NCBI GenBank assembly: GCA_964638055.1
Contig: CAZWXF010000001.1
Location: forward strand, 71,983 to 135,982
Reading direction: 5' to 3'
From: Prado023 sp964638055
GTDB taxonomy: Bacteria > Actinomycetota > Actinomycetes > S36-B12 > CAIYMF01
DNA length: 64,000 nucleotides
Position 1 is the first letter of the stretch. The number at the start of each line of letters is the position of its first letter. A model generated the notes under the pieces. That model saw only the letters and a program-made list of their open reading frames with translations. It was not told the DNA's origin and did no database searches. Made by a program: the position numbers and the translations under genes. Below, piece after piece: positions 53,726 to 63,041 of this stretch.

Positions 53726-54060
53726 ACAACGTCCACCGGCTGACCGGGCTGCGCATCGCCTCGCGTCGCAGGTCACCGGGCGGGTCCTCCCGTTGCGTGC
53801 TGTCCGGACACCCGGTTGGAGCGGGCGACCCGCCCGTGCCGACGCCGGATCAGCGCTTCGCACAGGTCGTTGATGGGGACCGCGACGCCGCCAGGGTGTC
53901 CCAGGCGTGTGGGGGAGCCATTCCGACATGGATCAGCCCTCGTCCTTCTGGGCGGACTCCTCGGACACCTCGGGCCCCCGCACGGACAGTCGGTCGGGGT
54001 CCAGGTGTGCGGCGACTGTGGGCGCGCGGCGGCTCCGGGGATGTCCCAGGTGTTCGCGCG
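53726..54060. other. Non-coding gap upstream of dxs
   Basis: Several frames are open but none has family-like sequence, a good start or typical codon bias. It holds no recognised riboswitch. TAGACT at 54063-54068, just beyond it, is the likely dxs -10. Confidence 0.4.
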
Positions 54061-54102
54061 CCTAGACTTGCCGAAGCTGCGCATCGAGGACTGGAGGTTG
54101 GC

Positions 54103-56019
54103 GTGGGACTGCTCGATGCCATCGACTCGCCGGCGGACCTGCAGGCGATGCGCGCGTCGCAGCTGCCCGCGCTGGCCGGGGAGATCAGGGCGTTCCTCGT
54201 CGACCGTGTCAGCCGCACCGGCGGTCACCTCGGGCCGAACCTCGGGGTGGTCGAGCTGACCATCGCGCTGCACCGGGTCTTCGACTCTCCTCAGGATGTC
54301 CTGCTCTGGGACACGGGCCATCAGGCCTACGTCCATAAGATCCTCACCGGGCGCCGCGATGCCTTCGACGGACTGCGGCAGGCCGGCGGGCTGTCGGGCT
54401 ACCCCTGCCGCGCCGAGAGCGTCCACGACGTGATCGAGAACTCCCACGCCTCCACCGCGCTGGCCTACGCCGACGGGATCGCCCGCGGCTTCGAGCGAGC
54501 CGGTTCGTTGGGCAGCCGGCACGTGGTCGCCGTCGTCGGCGACGGCGCCCTGACCGGTGGCATGGCCTGGGAGGCGCTGAACAACATCGCCGACTCCGAC
54601 CGCCAGGTCATCGTCGTGGTCAACGACAACTCGCGCTCCTACTCCCCGACGATCGGCGGACTCGCCCGCCACCTGGATTCGCTGCGGTCCTCAGGGGGTT
54701 ACGAGCGATTCCTCGACTGGGGGCGCGGTGTCCTGGACCGGACACCCATCGTCGGCGGGCCCATCTTCGACGCCCTGCACGGCATGAAGAAGGGCGTCAA
54801 GGACATGGTCGCGCCACAGGGGATGTTCGAGGACCTGGGCATGAAGTACCTGGGACCCGTGGACGGTCACGACATCGCCGCCACGGAAGCCGCGCTGCGG
54901 GCCGCGCGAGGCTTCCCCGGGCCCGTCCTGGTGCACGCGATCACTCAGAAGGGCCGAGGCTACGAGCACGCCGAGAACGACGAGGCGGACCGGTTCCACG
55001 GCGTGGCGGTCATGGACCCCGACACCGGGATACCCGTCAGCGACCCGGGCGCGACGTGGACCGCTGCCTTCGCCGACGAGCTGGTCACGATCGGTGACGA
55101 GCGGCCCGACGTCGTGGCGATCACGGCTGCGATGGCCGGCCCCACAGGCCTCGACCAGTTCGCCGCCGCTCATCCAGACCGGATGTTCGACGTCGGCATC
55201 GCAGAGCAGCACGCCGTGGCTGCCGCGGCCGGGATGGCCTTCGCGGGCCTGCATCCGGTGGTGGCCCTCTACTCGACGTTCCTGAACCGGGCCTTCGACC
55301 AGGTGCTCATGGACGTGGCCCTGCACCGCGCCGGAGTGACGTTCGTGCTGGACCGAGCGGGGGTCACGGGGGATGACGGCGCCTCCCACAACGGCATGTG
55401 GGACCTGTCCCTGATGGGATTGGTGCCGGGCATCCACACCGCGGCCCCCCGCGACGAGACAACGCTGCGCCTGGCCCTGCGTGCGGCGGTCGGCCACATC
55501 GGCGGTCCGAGCGTCGTGCGTTTCCCCAAGGGGCGCCTGCCCGACCCACTTCCCGCCATTCGCCGCAGCGGTCCCGTCGACATCCTGCACGAGGATCCAG
55601 GGGCGCAGGTCCTGCTGGTCGGCGTCGGTCCGATGGCGCACGTCGCCATGGCCTCAGTGGCGCTGCTGGCGCAGGCGAACATCCCTGTGGTGGTCGTCGC
55701 TCCGACGTGGATCCACCCCGTGCCCGCCGAGCTGGTCAGCCTCGCCGGGCGGATCGGGCGGTTCGTCTCGATCGAGGACAGCGGTGTCGTCGGGGGCTTC
55801 GGCGACGCCATGCGTGCGGCGGTCGCCGATGCCGGGCTGGAGGTGCCGAGTCGGCGCCTGGGCATCCCCCAGCAGTTCCTGGCCCACGCCACGCGAAGCG
55901 CCATCCTCGAGGAGATCGGCCTGACCGCTGCCGGCTGTGCTGGTGCTGCCGCGGCCCTGGTCGCATCGGCGGGGCTGCCCAGCCGCCAGGGTCCGGCGGC
56001 CATTGCGAACGCGTCCTGA
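54103..56019 (+). CDS. dxs: 1-deoxy-D-xylulose-5-phosphate synthase
   Basis: Thiamine-diphosphate enzyme (638 residues) that joins pyruvate and glyceraldehyde 3-phosphate in the first step of the MEP isoprenoid pathway. TGGHLGPNLGVVELTIALH, VLLWDTGHQAYVHKILTG, the TPP-binding VVGDGALTGGMAWEALNN with NDNSRSYSPTIGG, and in the transketolase-like half FDVGIAEQHAVAAAAGMA and DRAGVTGDDGASHNG are all present. The GTG at 54103 follows GGAGG at 54093-54097. TAGACT at 54063-54068 gives a short leader. Its product would also serve the undecaprenyl lipid used by MraY and MurG. Confidence 0.96.
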   Translation: MGLLDAIDSPADLQAMRASQLPALAGEIRAFLVDRVSRTGGHLGPNLGVVELTIALHRVFDSPQDVLLWDTGHQAYVHKILTGRRDAFDGLRQAGGLSGYPCRAESVHDVIENSHASTALAYADGIARGFERAGSLGSRHVVAVVGDGALTGGMAWEALNNIADSDRQVIVVVNDNSRSYSPTIGGLARHLDSLRSSGGYERFLDWGRGVLDRTPIVGGPIFDALHGMKKGVKDMVAPQGMFEDLGMKYLGPVDGHDIAATEAALRAARGFPGPVLVHAITQKGRGYEHAENDEADRFHGVAVMDPDTGIPVSDPGATWTAAFADELVTIGDERPDVVAITAAMAGPTGLDQFAAAHPDRMFDVGIAEQHAVAAAAGMAFAGLHPVVALYSTFLNRAFDQVLMDVALHRAGVTFVLDRAGVTGDDGASHNGMWDLSLMGLVPGIHTAAPRDETTLRLALRAAVGHIGGPSVVRFPKGRLPDPLPAIRRSGPVDILHEDPGAQVLLVGVGPMAHVAMASVALLAQANIPVVVVAPTWIHPVPAELVSLAGRIGRFVSIEDSGVVGGFGDAMRAAVADAGLEVPSRRLGIPQQFLAHATRSAILEEIGLTAAGCAGAAAALVASAGLPSRQGPAAIANAS

Positions 56020-56082
56020 GGACTCGGCACGTGACTGCGCTCTCGCGGCTGGCCGAGCTCACTGCCGTCCCGGGGTCAACTC

Positions 56083-56457
56083 TCAGTCCGCCCCGTGCAG
56101 ACCACACCGATACCGCGCCGTGGCCGGGGCCCGGCTGTGCTCGTTCTGGGGGATGACCCACAGTGGTGGTGTTCGAGTGCTCCGGGGGGCGGTCTTGGTC
56201 GGGGTGTCGGCGCGGCGGCGCTTTCCGACGCGGACCTTGTCCCCGCTGACCCGCAGGCTCTCGGCCGTGGCTTCGATCGCGGCTTTGAACGCTGCGCCTT
56301 CCAGGGTGGGAAGGAACCCCTGGAAGCTCAGCCCACCGCTGATCCCGGTCCAGCTCAGGTGCCGCGCGGCGTGCTCGGCGCGTTCCGCCTGGTCGGGGTC
56401 CGGGGCCAGCTGATCGGGCACGATCCCGACCAGGCGCCGCGAACCCCGGGCATCCAA
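56083..56457 (-). pseudogene. Remnant of a DUF222/HNH (REP13E12-type) protein
   Basis: The minus-strand frame reads RRLVGIVPDQLAP, ERAEHAARHLSWTGISGG, LSFQGFLPTLEGAAFKAAIE and ends in GKRRRAD, in the order of the DUF222 domain (RRHLS..DG...G.LP...G..L..AL......RRADAL). The N-terminal half of DUF222 and the C-terminal HNH endonuclease are missing, and the frame runs into unrelated residues after RRAD. I read it as a decayed fragment of a multicopy actinobacterial DUF222-HNH gene. The assignment is by motif pattern only. Confidence 0.5.
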
Positions 56458-56592
56458 CCCCGCCGAAAGGTCTCCGGTCCCTGGGGAGCGGGCTGGTTCG
56501 CACGGCCGCCTCGGAGCGGCCTCTTGGCCCTGGTCTCGACAAGCTCGACCGACGGACCGCTGGTCGCGCCCGTCGACACCAGCGGTCAGAGC

Positions 56593-57885
56593 TCAGGCCG
56601 ACTCGATCGCCGCGGCCAGGAGCGGCGCAGTCAGCCCGACCTGCCAGCTCCGGGCCCCGTTCTGGCGGAGCCACTGCGCCACGTCCTGCTCGGTGACAGC
56701 AGATGGGCCCCAGATCAACCGGCGCACGAGGTCGGGCTGGATCAGGTTCTCCACAGGGACCTGGAGCCTGTCGGAGACATCTCGCAGCTCCTCCCGGGCG
56801 CGGTCGAGCCGCTTGGCCGCGAGCGGATCGCGCTGGGCCCACTGTCGTGGGGGTGGCGGCCCGCCACCCCTGAGGGCGAAGGCCGGCAGCTGGGACTCAG
56901 GCAGTGCCCAGGCGTGGTCCAGCGCCCCTCCCCATGCCGCGCGGTGGCGGGCCGCGCCCCGCCCCTTGAACCCGGGCAGCGCCAGGAGCGCTCCCACGTC
57001 CCTGGGCTGCGCGACGGCCGCGGCCACGAGCGAGGAGTCCGGGAGCAGCCGCCCAGGGGCCATGTCCTTCTCTCGTGCGATCCGGTCACGCTCATGCCAC
57101 AACCCCGCCACGATCGCCAGCGACCGTCGCCCGCGGGCCTTGTGCAGGCCGGAGGTGCGCCGCCATGGTTCCACTCGCGGCTCAGGCGCGGGCGCATCTC
57201 GGATGGCGGCAAACTCCTCCTGAGCCCAGCCCAGCTTCCCCGCTTCGTCCAGGGCCCGGCTGAGCTGCTCGCGCAGCTCGATGAGAACCTCCACGTCGAG
57301 GGCCGCGTACTCCAGCCACGCCTGGGGCAGGGGCCGAGTCGACCAGTCCGCCGCGCCGTGTCCCTTGCGAAGCGACTTGCCGAACACTGCCGCGACCATG
57401 GGGGCCAGCCCCACCCGCTCCATTCCGAGGAGCCGCCCGGCCAGCTCGGTGTCGAACAGGACGGATGGGTGCATCCCGAGCTCCGCAAGGCACGGCAGGT
57501 CCTGACTGGCTGCGTGCAGGATCCACTCCGGACCGGTCAGGACCTCGACCAGCGGGCTGAGGTCTGGGACCGCGATGGGGTCGATCAGGACGGTCCCGGC
57601 GCCCTCGCGGCGTGCCTGGATGAGGTAGGCACGCTGGCCGTAGCGGTACCCCGACGCGCGCTCGGTGTCCAGCGCGATCGGGCCGGTGCCACTTGCCAGT
57701 CGATCGGCGGCCTCGCCGAGGGCGTCCTGGGTCTCGATGACCGCGGGCAGCGGCTCGCGCAGCTCCAGCTCAGGCAGCTGCGGGGACTCGGCAGGCGGCT
57801 CGGTCACTGGCGCGACCGCATCGACACCTGCGGGCGCGTCCTCCCGCGAGCCCAGGGCGGACTGGGGCTCAGTGACGGCACTCAC
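56593..57885 (-). CDS. RNase D-like 3'-5' exonuclease with HRDC domain
   Basis: A 430-residue DEDDy exonuclease, probably for RNA 3' maturation. GPIALDTERASGYRYGQRA gives D73 and E75 (Exo I), ILHAASQDLPCLAELG is Exo II, and WLEYAALDVEVLIELRE is Exo III with the conserved tyrosine. An HRDC domain (about 225-300, WHERDRIAREKDMAPGRLL) and a further C-terminal helical domain follow. The GTG at 57885 lies six bases after TACCGT on the minus strand (57892-57897), a probable leaderless start. A far longer antisense reading through smc is discarded. The pairing with dxs is seen in other actinobacteria. Confidence 0.92.
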   Translation of the reverse strand: MSAVTEPQSALGSREDAPAGVDAVAPVTEPPAESPQLPELELREPLPAVIETQDALGEAADRLASGTGPIALDTERASGYRYGQRAYLIQARREGAGTVLIDPIAVPDLSPLVEVLTGPEWILHAASQDLPCLAELGMHPSVLFDTELAGRLLGMERVGLAPMVAAVFGKSLRKGHGAADWSTRPLPQAWLEYAALDVEVLIELREQLSRALDEAGKLGWAQEEFAAIRDAPAPEPRVEPWRRTSGLHKARGRRSLAIVAGLWHERDRIAREKDMAPGRLLPDSSLVAAAVAQPRDVGALLALPGFKGRGAARHRAAWGGALDHAWALPESQLPAFALRGGGPPPPRQWAQRDPLAAKRLDRAREELRDVSDRLQVPVENLIQPDLVRRLIWGPSAVTEQDVAQWLRQNGARSWQVGLTAPLLAAAIESA

Positions 57886-57891
57886 CCCGCC

Positions 57892-58053
57892 ACGGTACGC
57901 CCGCGCGAGGATCGGTCCCGTCTCTCGCGGGGAGCCAGTGCCCGAGTTCTGCCGTTTCGTCGGTGATGTCTGGCCGTCGCGGGTCGACTTGGGGCCCACA
58001 GCCAGGGCACCCGGGAGGGCCTCCCGTGCCGTGTCGTCCCCCCGGCGTAGGTT
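57892..58053. promoter_or_regulatory. Divergent leaderless promoters of the exonuclease gene and smc
   Basis: Minus strand: TACCGT (57892-57897), six bases before GTG 57885. Plus strand: TAGGTT (58048-58053), six bases before GTG 58060. The intervening 150 bases show no other feature and no clear -35. Confidence 0.55.
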
Positions 58054-58059
58054 TCCCAC

Positions 58060-61000
58060 GTGCACCTCAAGAGCCTCACGCTGAAGGGCTTCAAGTCCTT
58101 CGCCGCCGCGACCACCCTGGTCTTCGAACCGGGCGTGACGTGTGTGGTGGGCCCGAACGGCTCGGGGAAGTCCAACGTCGTCGATGCCCTGGCCTGGGTG
58201 ATGGGGGAGCAGGGGGCCAAGACGCTGCGCGGAGCGAAGATGGAGGACGTCATCTTCGCGGGCACCGCCGGTCGCCCTGCGCTGGGCCGCGCCGAGGTGG
58301 CACTCACCATCGACAACGCCGACGGCGCGCTGCCCATCGAGTACTCCGAGGTCACCATCTCCCGGGTCATGTTCCGGGCGGGCGGCTCCGAGTACGCGAT
58401 CAACGGCACGCCGGCGCGCCTGCTCGACGTGCAGGAGCTGCTCAGCGACTCGGGGATCGGCCGGGAGATGCACGTCGTCGTCGGCCAGGGCCAGCTCGAC
58501 CAGATCCTGCACGCAAGCCCGGAGGACCGGCGTGGGTTCATCGAGGAGGCCGGCGGCGTCCTGAAGCATCGCAAGCGCAAGGAGCGCGCCCTGCGCAAGC
58601 TCGATGCGATGTCGGTGAACCTCGCCCGGGTCTCCGACCTCGCCGCCGAGCTGCGTCGTCAGCTCACACCCCTGGGCCGGCAGGCAGAGGTGGCGCGGCG
58701 GGCCAACGTCGTCCAGGCCGACGTGCGCGATGCATCCCTGCGCCTGCTCGCCGACGAGCTGGCGGGCCTGCGGGAGCAGTACGCCGCCGAGCTGGCCGAC
58801 GAGTCGGCCCTGCGGGAGCGCCAGGTCCTCGTATCGTCCGAGCTCGCCGGCCTGCGGGCACAGGAGGCCGTGCACGAGGCTCGCGCGGCTGCGGCCAGCC
58901 CCGCGCTGAAGGTCCAGGAACGGACGTGGTTCGAGCTTTCGGGCCTTCGTGAGCGGTTCATGGGCCTGCAGGGGATGGCCGCCGAGCGGGTCCGCAGTCT
59001 CGCTCCGGAGCCCGAGGACGAGCGGAGGGGCCGGGATCCCCAGGAGCTGGCAGCCGAGGGCGCCGCGTTGCGTGCCCAGGAGGTCACCCTCGTCGCGGCG
59101 GTGCGGGAGCGTCGCTGCGACCTGGACCTCGCCTCGGCGGCTCGGGTGGCGGCCGAAGCCGAGCTGGCCACCGAGGAGGCCCGGCTGCGGACCGCGACCC
59201 GGTCGGCGGCTGACCTCCGGGAGTCGGCGGCTCGTCGTGCCGGGCAGGCACATGCTGCTCGATCGCGAGTCGAGGCACGCACCAGCGAGATCGACCGGCT
59301 GCGCGGCCAGGTGACGGCCGCACGCCAGCGCGCGCTGACAGCCTCCCAGCAGTTCACGGCCCTGGAGGCGTCGATCGCTGGCATGGATGCCGGGGAGGTG
59401 GACCTGGACACCGGCTTCGAGGACGCCAGGGAGGCGCTCGCAGCGGTCGAGGCGCGCGTGCAGGAGCTCGCCGCGCGGGAGTCGGCGGCCGAGCGCGAGC
59501 GAGCTGGCTGGGCGGCGAGGATCGAGGCGCTGGCGCCCCTGGCCGCGGTCGCCGACGCCGGCGGGGCGCTGGCGGCTGGCGTGGTGGCCGGGGTCAGCGA
59601 CACCCTTGCCGCAGCGATCCGCGTCGCACCCGGCTACGAGCAGGCGCTGGGTGCGGCCCTGGGTGCCGCTGCCGACGCTGCCGTGGCCACAGGCCCGGCG
59701 TCCGCGGAGGCGGCGCTGGCCTGGCTGGCGGACAGCGACGGGGGTCGGGCGACCGTCTTCGTGCCGGGGCTGGGGGAGACCGGCCGCGGCCGATGGCCTG
59801 ACCTGCCTGCCCACGCCCGCTACGCGGTGGACCTGCTGACTCACGATCCCGCATGGGGCGGGTCGCTGGCGGCCGTGCTCGACCGCGTGGTGGTCGTCGA
59901 CGGAGACGTGGCACAGGCCGTGGCACTTGCCCGGGCCGAGGCCAGCCTGCTGGTGGTGACCCGTGACGGCGACGTGGTGGGGCGGGGACTCATGGTGGGC
60001 GGATCGACGGGACCGCCCAGCAGGATCGAGGTCAGCGCTGCGCTGGAGGAGGCTCACGCCCAGGCCGAGCGAGTCGGCCACGACGTGCAGCGGCTGCGCT
60101 TCGAGCTCTCCGGGCTGAAGGACGAGCGCACGATGCTCGAGGCGCAGGTCAGCGAGGCTCTCGACCGCCTGCATGAGTCCGACGCCCGCATGGCCGCGAT
60201 CGCCGAGCAGCTGGGGGCGCTGGGCCAGGCCGCCCGCGCGGCCACGTCCGAGTCCGACCGCCTGGAGCGGATGCTGCAGGCCTCGGAGGAGGCACTGGCG
60301 GCCGACCGAGTGACCCTGGCCGAGATCGAGGCGCACATCGCCGCTATCGGGCCCGACGCCGAGCAGCCGAAGGAGCCCGATCCGGACGCCCGCGACGCAG
60401 CCGCCCGTGGGGCCGAGACCGCACGGCGGGCCGAGACGGACGCCCGCCTGGCCCTGCGGACCGCGGAGGAAAGGGCCCGAGCAGCCACCGGGCGGGCCGA
60501 GCAGCTGGAGCGGGCTGCGGCATCGGCGCGCGCCGACCGGGAGGCCGGCAGCCGTCGTCGGGAGCGTCGAGCCGAGGCCGCAGCGGTGGCGCAGGCGGTC
60601 GGCCAGGCGACCGCACGCGCGCTGGCCCGCCTCGAGGTCTCGCTGACGGCGGCCGCGCAGAAGCGTGACCAGGCCGAGGCCGCCCGGTTGGCCGCCGACA
60701 CCGAGCTCTCCGAGCTGCGCGCCCGGCTGCGGACGCTGAGCGTCGAGCTGTCCGACCTCACCGACGCGGTGCACCACGACGAGGTCGCGCGTGCCGAGCA
60801 ACGGCTCCGGCTGGAGACGCTGGAGACCCGCGCGCTGGCGGAGTTCGGCGTGGAGCCGGACGCCCTTGTCGCCGAGTTCGGGCCGCACCAGCTCGTCGCG
60901 CCCTCATTGCGCGCAACGGGCGATGAGCCAGCTCCGGGGGAGCCAGAGCCCCAGCCCTACCCCTACGACCGGTCTCAGCAGGAGCGGCGGCTGCGGACCG

Positions 61001-61635
61001 CCCAGAAGGCCCTGGCCCTCCTCGGCCGGGTCAACCCGCTGGCGCTGGAGGAGTACGCGGCCCTGGAGGAGCGCCATCGGTTCCTCACAGAGCAGGTGGA
61101 CGACCTCAAGCGATCCCGCAAGGACCTCCTCGATCTCATCGGCCAGGTCGACAACCGGGTCGAGGAGGTCTTCACCGCCGCCTTCGCCGACACCGCCGCC
61201 CAGTTCGAGCAGGTCTTCGCCCGGCTCTTCCCCGGAGGCGAGGGCAGGCTCGTCCTGACCGACCCCGCGGACATGCTCACCACAGGCATCGAGATCGAGG
61301 CAAGACCCCCGGGCAAGAAGGTCAAGAGGCTGTCCCTGCTCTCCGGCGGCGAGCGGTCGCTGACGGCCCTGGCCTTCCTCGTTGCGCTCTTCCAGGCCCG
61401 GCCCAACCCGTTCTACGTGCTGGACGAGATCGAGGCGGCCCTCGACGACGTGAACCTGGGTCGCCTGCTGGACGTGCTGACCGACCTGCGGCAGGACTCC
61501 CAGCTCATCGTGATCACTCACCAGAAGCGAACCATGGAGATCGCCGATGCCCTGTACGGGGTGAGCATGCGCGGCGACGGCGTCACGCAGGTCATCAGCC
61601 AGCGTCTGCGGGAACCGGTGCCGGTGGGCACCTGA
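58060..61635 (+). CDS. smc: Chromosome segregation ATPase SMC
   Basis: SMC ATPase of 1191 residues. The N-terminal head starts MHLKSLTLKGFKSFA with Walker A GPNGSGKS at 31-38. Two long Ala/Arg/Glu-rich coiled coils (about 165-480 and 665-1000) flank a hinge (about 490-660, DTLAAAIRVAPGYEQALGAALG). The C-terminal head has the signature LLSGGERSLTALAF (S1095) and Walker B FYVLDEIEAALDD. With ScpA/ScpB it compacts and segregates the chromosome. The start is the GTG at 58060, six bases after TAGGTT, probably leaderless. ftsY follows after a 306-base gap. Confidence 0.97.
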   Translation: MHLKSLTLKGFKSFAAATTLVFEPGVTCVVGPNGSGKSNVVDALAWVMGEQGAKTLRGAKMEDVIFAGTAGRPALGRAEVALTIDNADGALPIEYSEVTISRVMFRAGGSEYAINGTPARLLDVQELLSDSGIGREMHVVVGQGQLDQILHASPEDRRGFIEEAGGVLKHRKRKERALRKLDAMSVNLARVSDLAAELRRQLTPLGRQAEVARRANVVQADVRDASLRLLADELAGLREQYAAELADESALRERQVLVSSELAGLRAQEAVHEARAAAASPALKVQERTWFELSGLRERFMGLQGMAAERVRSLAPEPEDERRGRDPQELAAEGAALRAQEVTLVAAVRERRCDLDLASAARVAAEAELATEEARLRTATRSAADLRESAARRAGQAHAARSRVEARTSEIDRLRGQVTAARQRALTASQQFTALEASIAGMDAGEVDLDTGFEDAREALAAVEARVQELAARESAAERERAGWAARIEALAPLAAVADAGGALAAGVVAGVSDTLAAAIRVAPGYEQALGAALGAAADAAVATGPASAEAALAWLADSDGGRATVFVPGLGETGRGRWPDLPAHARYAVDLLTHDPAWGGSLAAVLDRVVVVDGDVAQAVALARAEASLLVVTRDGDVVGRGLMVGGSTGPPSRIEVSAALEEAHAQAERVGHDVQRLRFELSGLKDERTMLEAQVSEALDRLHESDARMAAIAEQLGALGQAARAATSESDRLERMLQASEEALAADRVTLAEIEAHIAAIGPDAEQPKEPDPDARDAAARGAETARRAETDARLALRTAEERARAATGRAEQLERAAASARADREAGSRRRERRAEAAAVAQAVGQATARALARLEVSLTAAAQKRDQAEAARLAADTELSELRARLRTLSVELSDLTDAVHHDEVARAEQRLRLETLETRALAEFGVEPDALVAEFGPHQLVAPSLRATGDEPAPGEPEPQPYPYDRSQQERRLRTAQKALALLGRVNPLALEEYAALEERHRFLTEQVDDLKRSRKDLLDLIGQVDNRVEEVFTAAFADTAAQFEQVFARLFPGGEGRLVLTDPADMLTTGIEIEARPPGKKVKRLSLLSGGERSLTALAFLVALFQARPNPFYVLDEIEAALDDVNLGRLLDVLTDLRQDSQLIVITHQKRTMEIADALYGVSMRGDGVTQVISQRLREPVPVGT

Positions 61636-61657
61636 GGCTCCTCTCGCATCGCGGGCG

Positions 61658-61698
61658 CGGGTGCCCCGGTGGATGGGCGCAGTGGAGCAGGGCACCCG
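61658..61698 (+). terminator. Possible terminator after smc
   Basis: CGGGTGCCC and GGGCACCCG pair (9 bp) around a 23-base loop, 22 bases after the smc stop. Confidence 0.4.
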
Positions 61699-61723
61699 TC
61701 GCCTGGGGCCTCGACCGACTTGG

Positions 61724-61760
61724 TCTGTCTCGACGGGCTCGACCTGCGGGGTCTTGAGGC
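61724..61760 (+). repeat. Single dispersed-repeat copy in the smc-ftsY gap
   Basis: GTCTCGACGGGCTCGACC with flanking TGCGGGGTCTTGAGGC is one copy of the dispersed family. The remainder of the gap (61636-61941) shows nothing recognisable apart from the hairpin at 61658-61698. Confidence 0.75.
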
Positions 61761-61941
61761 CCGCTCAGCGCGACGCTCGGCTTGGGCAGGAGGGCGGACG
61801 CGGGCCGTGCCCCCCCCGGTTCTGGGAGAATGTCGCCACTGTCCCACCGGCGAGGTCGACTCACAGCCCGGCGGCGGCCTCGCTGGGCCGTCCTGCTGCG
61901 CCCGATTCGTGACGCGCCGGGAACACGAGCGAGGTCCCCCC

Positions 61942-63033
61942 GTGGAATCCGTCCTGCCCTTCCTGATCATCGCGTTCGCTGTGCTGGTCCTGGCCGTCGT
62001 CGGCGGCCTGACCCTCACCCGCAGCCGCCGCGCCAAGCCACCCGTCCTGCCTGGCGCGCCCGCGCCGACGGCTCCGCCGACCCAACCGATCCTGCCCGAG
62101 ATCGAGGTCCCCGCCCCCACAGCGGGACGCCTGGTCCGCCTCCGGGCTCGACTGGCCCGCAGCCAGAGCGCCGTCGGACGGGCGCTGCTCACCCTGCTGT
62201 CCAGCGACTCGATCTCCGAGCAGGACTGGGAGGACGTTGAGACCCTCCTTCTCCAGGCCGACCTCGGAGTCGCCCCGACGACCCAGCTGGTCGAGCGGCT
62301 GCGTACTCGGGTGCGCGTCGAGGGCACCGCAGACGCGGCGGCCGTGCGCCAGATGCTCTCCGAGGAGCTGGTCGCACTGGTCGATCCGCACCTCGACCGC
62401 ACCCTGGCCAGTCGCCACCAGGGGCGGCCCGCGGTCATCCTCGTGGTCGGGGTCAACGGCACCGGCAAGACCACGACGACGGGCAAGCTGGCGCGCGTGC
62501 TCATCGCCGATGGAGCCCATGTCGTCCTCGGCGCTGCCGACACGTTCCGCGCCGCCGCATCCGATCAGCTCCAGACGTGGGGCGACAGGGTGGGTGCCAC
62601 CGTCGTGCGCGGGCCGGCGGGCAGCGATCCGGCGGCGGTCGCCTTCGACGCGGTCCGGGTGGGCCTGGAGACCGGCGCGGACGCCGTCCTCATCGACACA
62701 GCTGGCCGCCTGCACACCAAGGTCGGGCTGATGGACGAGCTGGGCAAGGTCAAGCGGGTCATCGAGAAGCAGGCGGCCGTCGACGAGGTCCTGCTCGTGC
62801 TCGACGCCACCACGGGGCAGAACGGCCTGAACCAGGCCCGCGTGTTCGCCGAGGTCGTCCACGTCACGGGGCTGGTCCTGACCAAGCTCGACGGCACCGC
62901 CAAGGGCGGGATCGTGGTGGCCGTCCAGCGCGAGCTGGGGGTCCCGGTCAAGCTCGTCGGCCTCGGCGAGGGACCCGACGACCTTGCCAACTTCATCCCC
63001 GAGGACTTCGTCAGCGCCATCCTCGGCAGCTGA
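61942..63033 (+). CDS. ftsY: Signal recognition particle receptor FtsY
   Basis: SRP receptor GTPase, 363 residues. An N-terminal membrane helix (about 5-26, LPFLIIAFAVLVLAVVGG) anchors it, as is usual in actinobacteria. The N domain (SEQDWEDVETLLLQADLGV) and G domain follow with GVNGTGKTTT (G1, 170 onwards), DTFRAAASDQL, DTAGRLHTK, TKLDGTAKGG and GLGEGPDDLANF. The GTG at 61942 lies a few bases after GCGAGGT. It sits downstream of smc as in related genomes; ffh is not the next gene here. Confidence 0.96.
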   Translation: MESVLPFLIIAFAVLVLAVVGGLTLTRSRRAKPPVLPGAPAPTAPPTQPILPEIEVPAPTAGRLVRLRARLARSQSAVGRALLTLLSSDSISEQDWEDVETLLLQADLGVAPTTQLVERLRTRVRVEGTADAAAVRQMLSEELVALVDPHLDRTLASRHQGRPAVILVVGVNGTGKTTTTGKLARVLIADGAHVVLGAADTFRAAASDQLQTWGDRVGATVVRGPAGSDPAAVAFDAVRVGLETGADAVLIDTAGRLHTKVGLMDELGKVKRVIEKQAAVDEVLLVLDATTGQNGLNQARVFAEVVHVTGLVLTKLDGTAKGGIVVAVQRELGVPVKLVGLGEGPDDLANFIPEDFVSAILGS

Positions 63034-63041
63034 CCGGGCGC

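Noticed and set aside
53773..54672. Minus-strand ORF of 299 codons overlapping the 5' part of dxs
   Set aside because: The C-terminal part is antisense to conserved Dxs sequence and the rest shows no family motif; it could hide a transposase relic, but I cannot support that.
57886..60888. Extension of the exonuclease frame by about 1000 codons, antisense to smc
   Set aside because: The added sequence lies opposite a fully conserved SMC protein and has no motifs; the GTG at 57885 with its -10 gives a normal-length enzyme.
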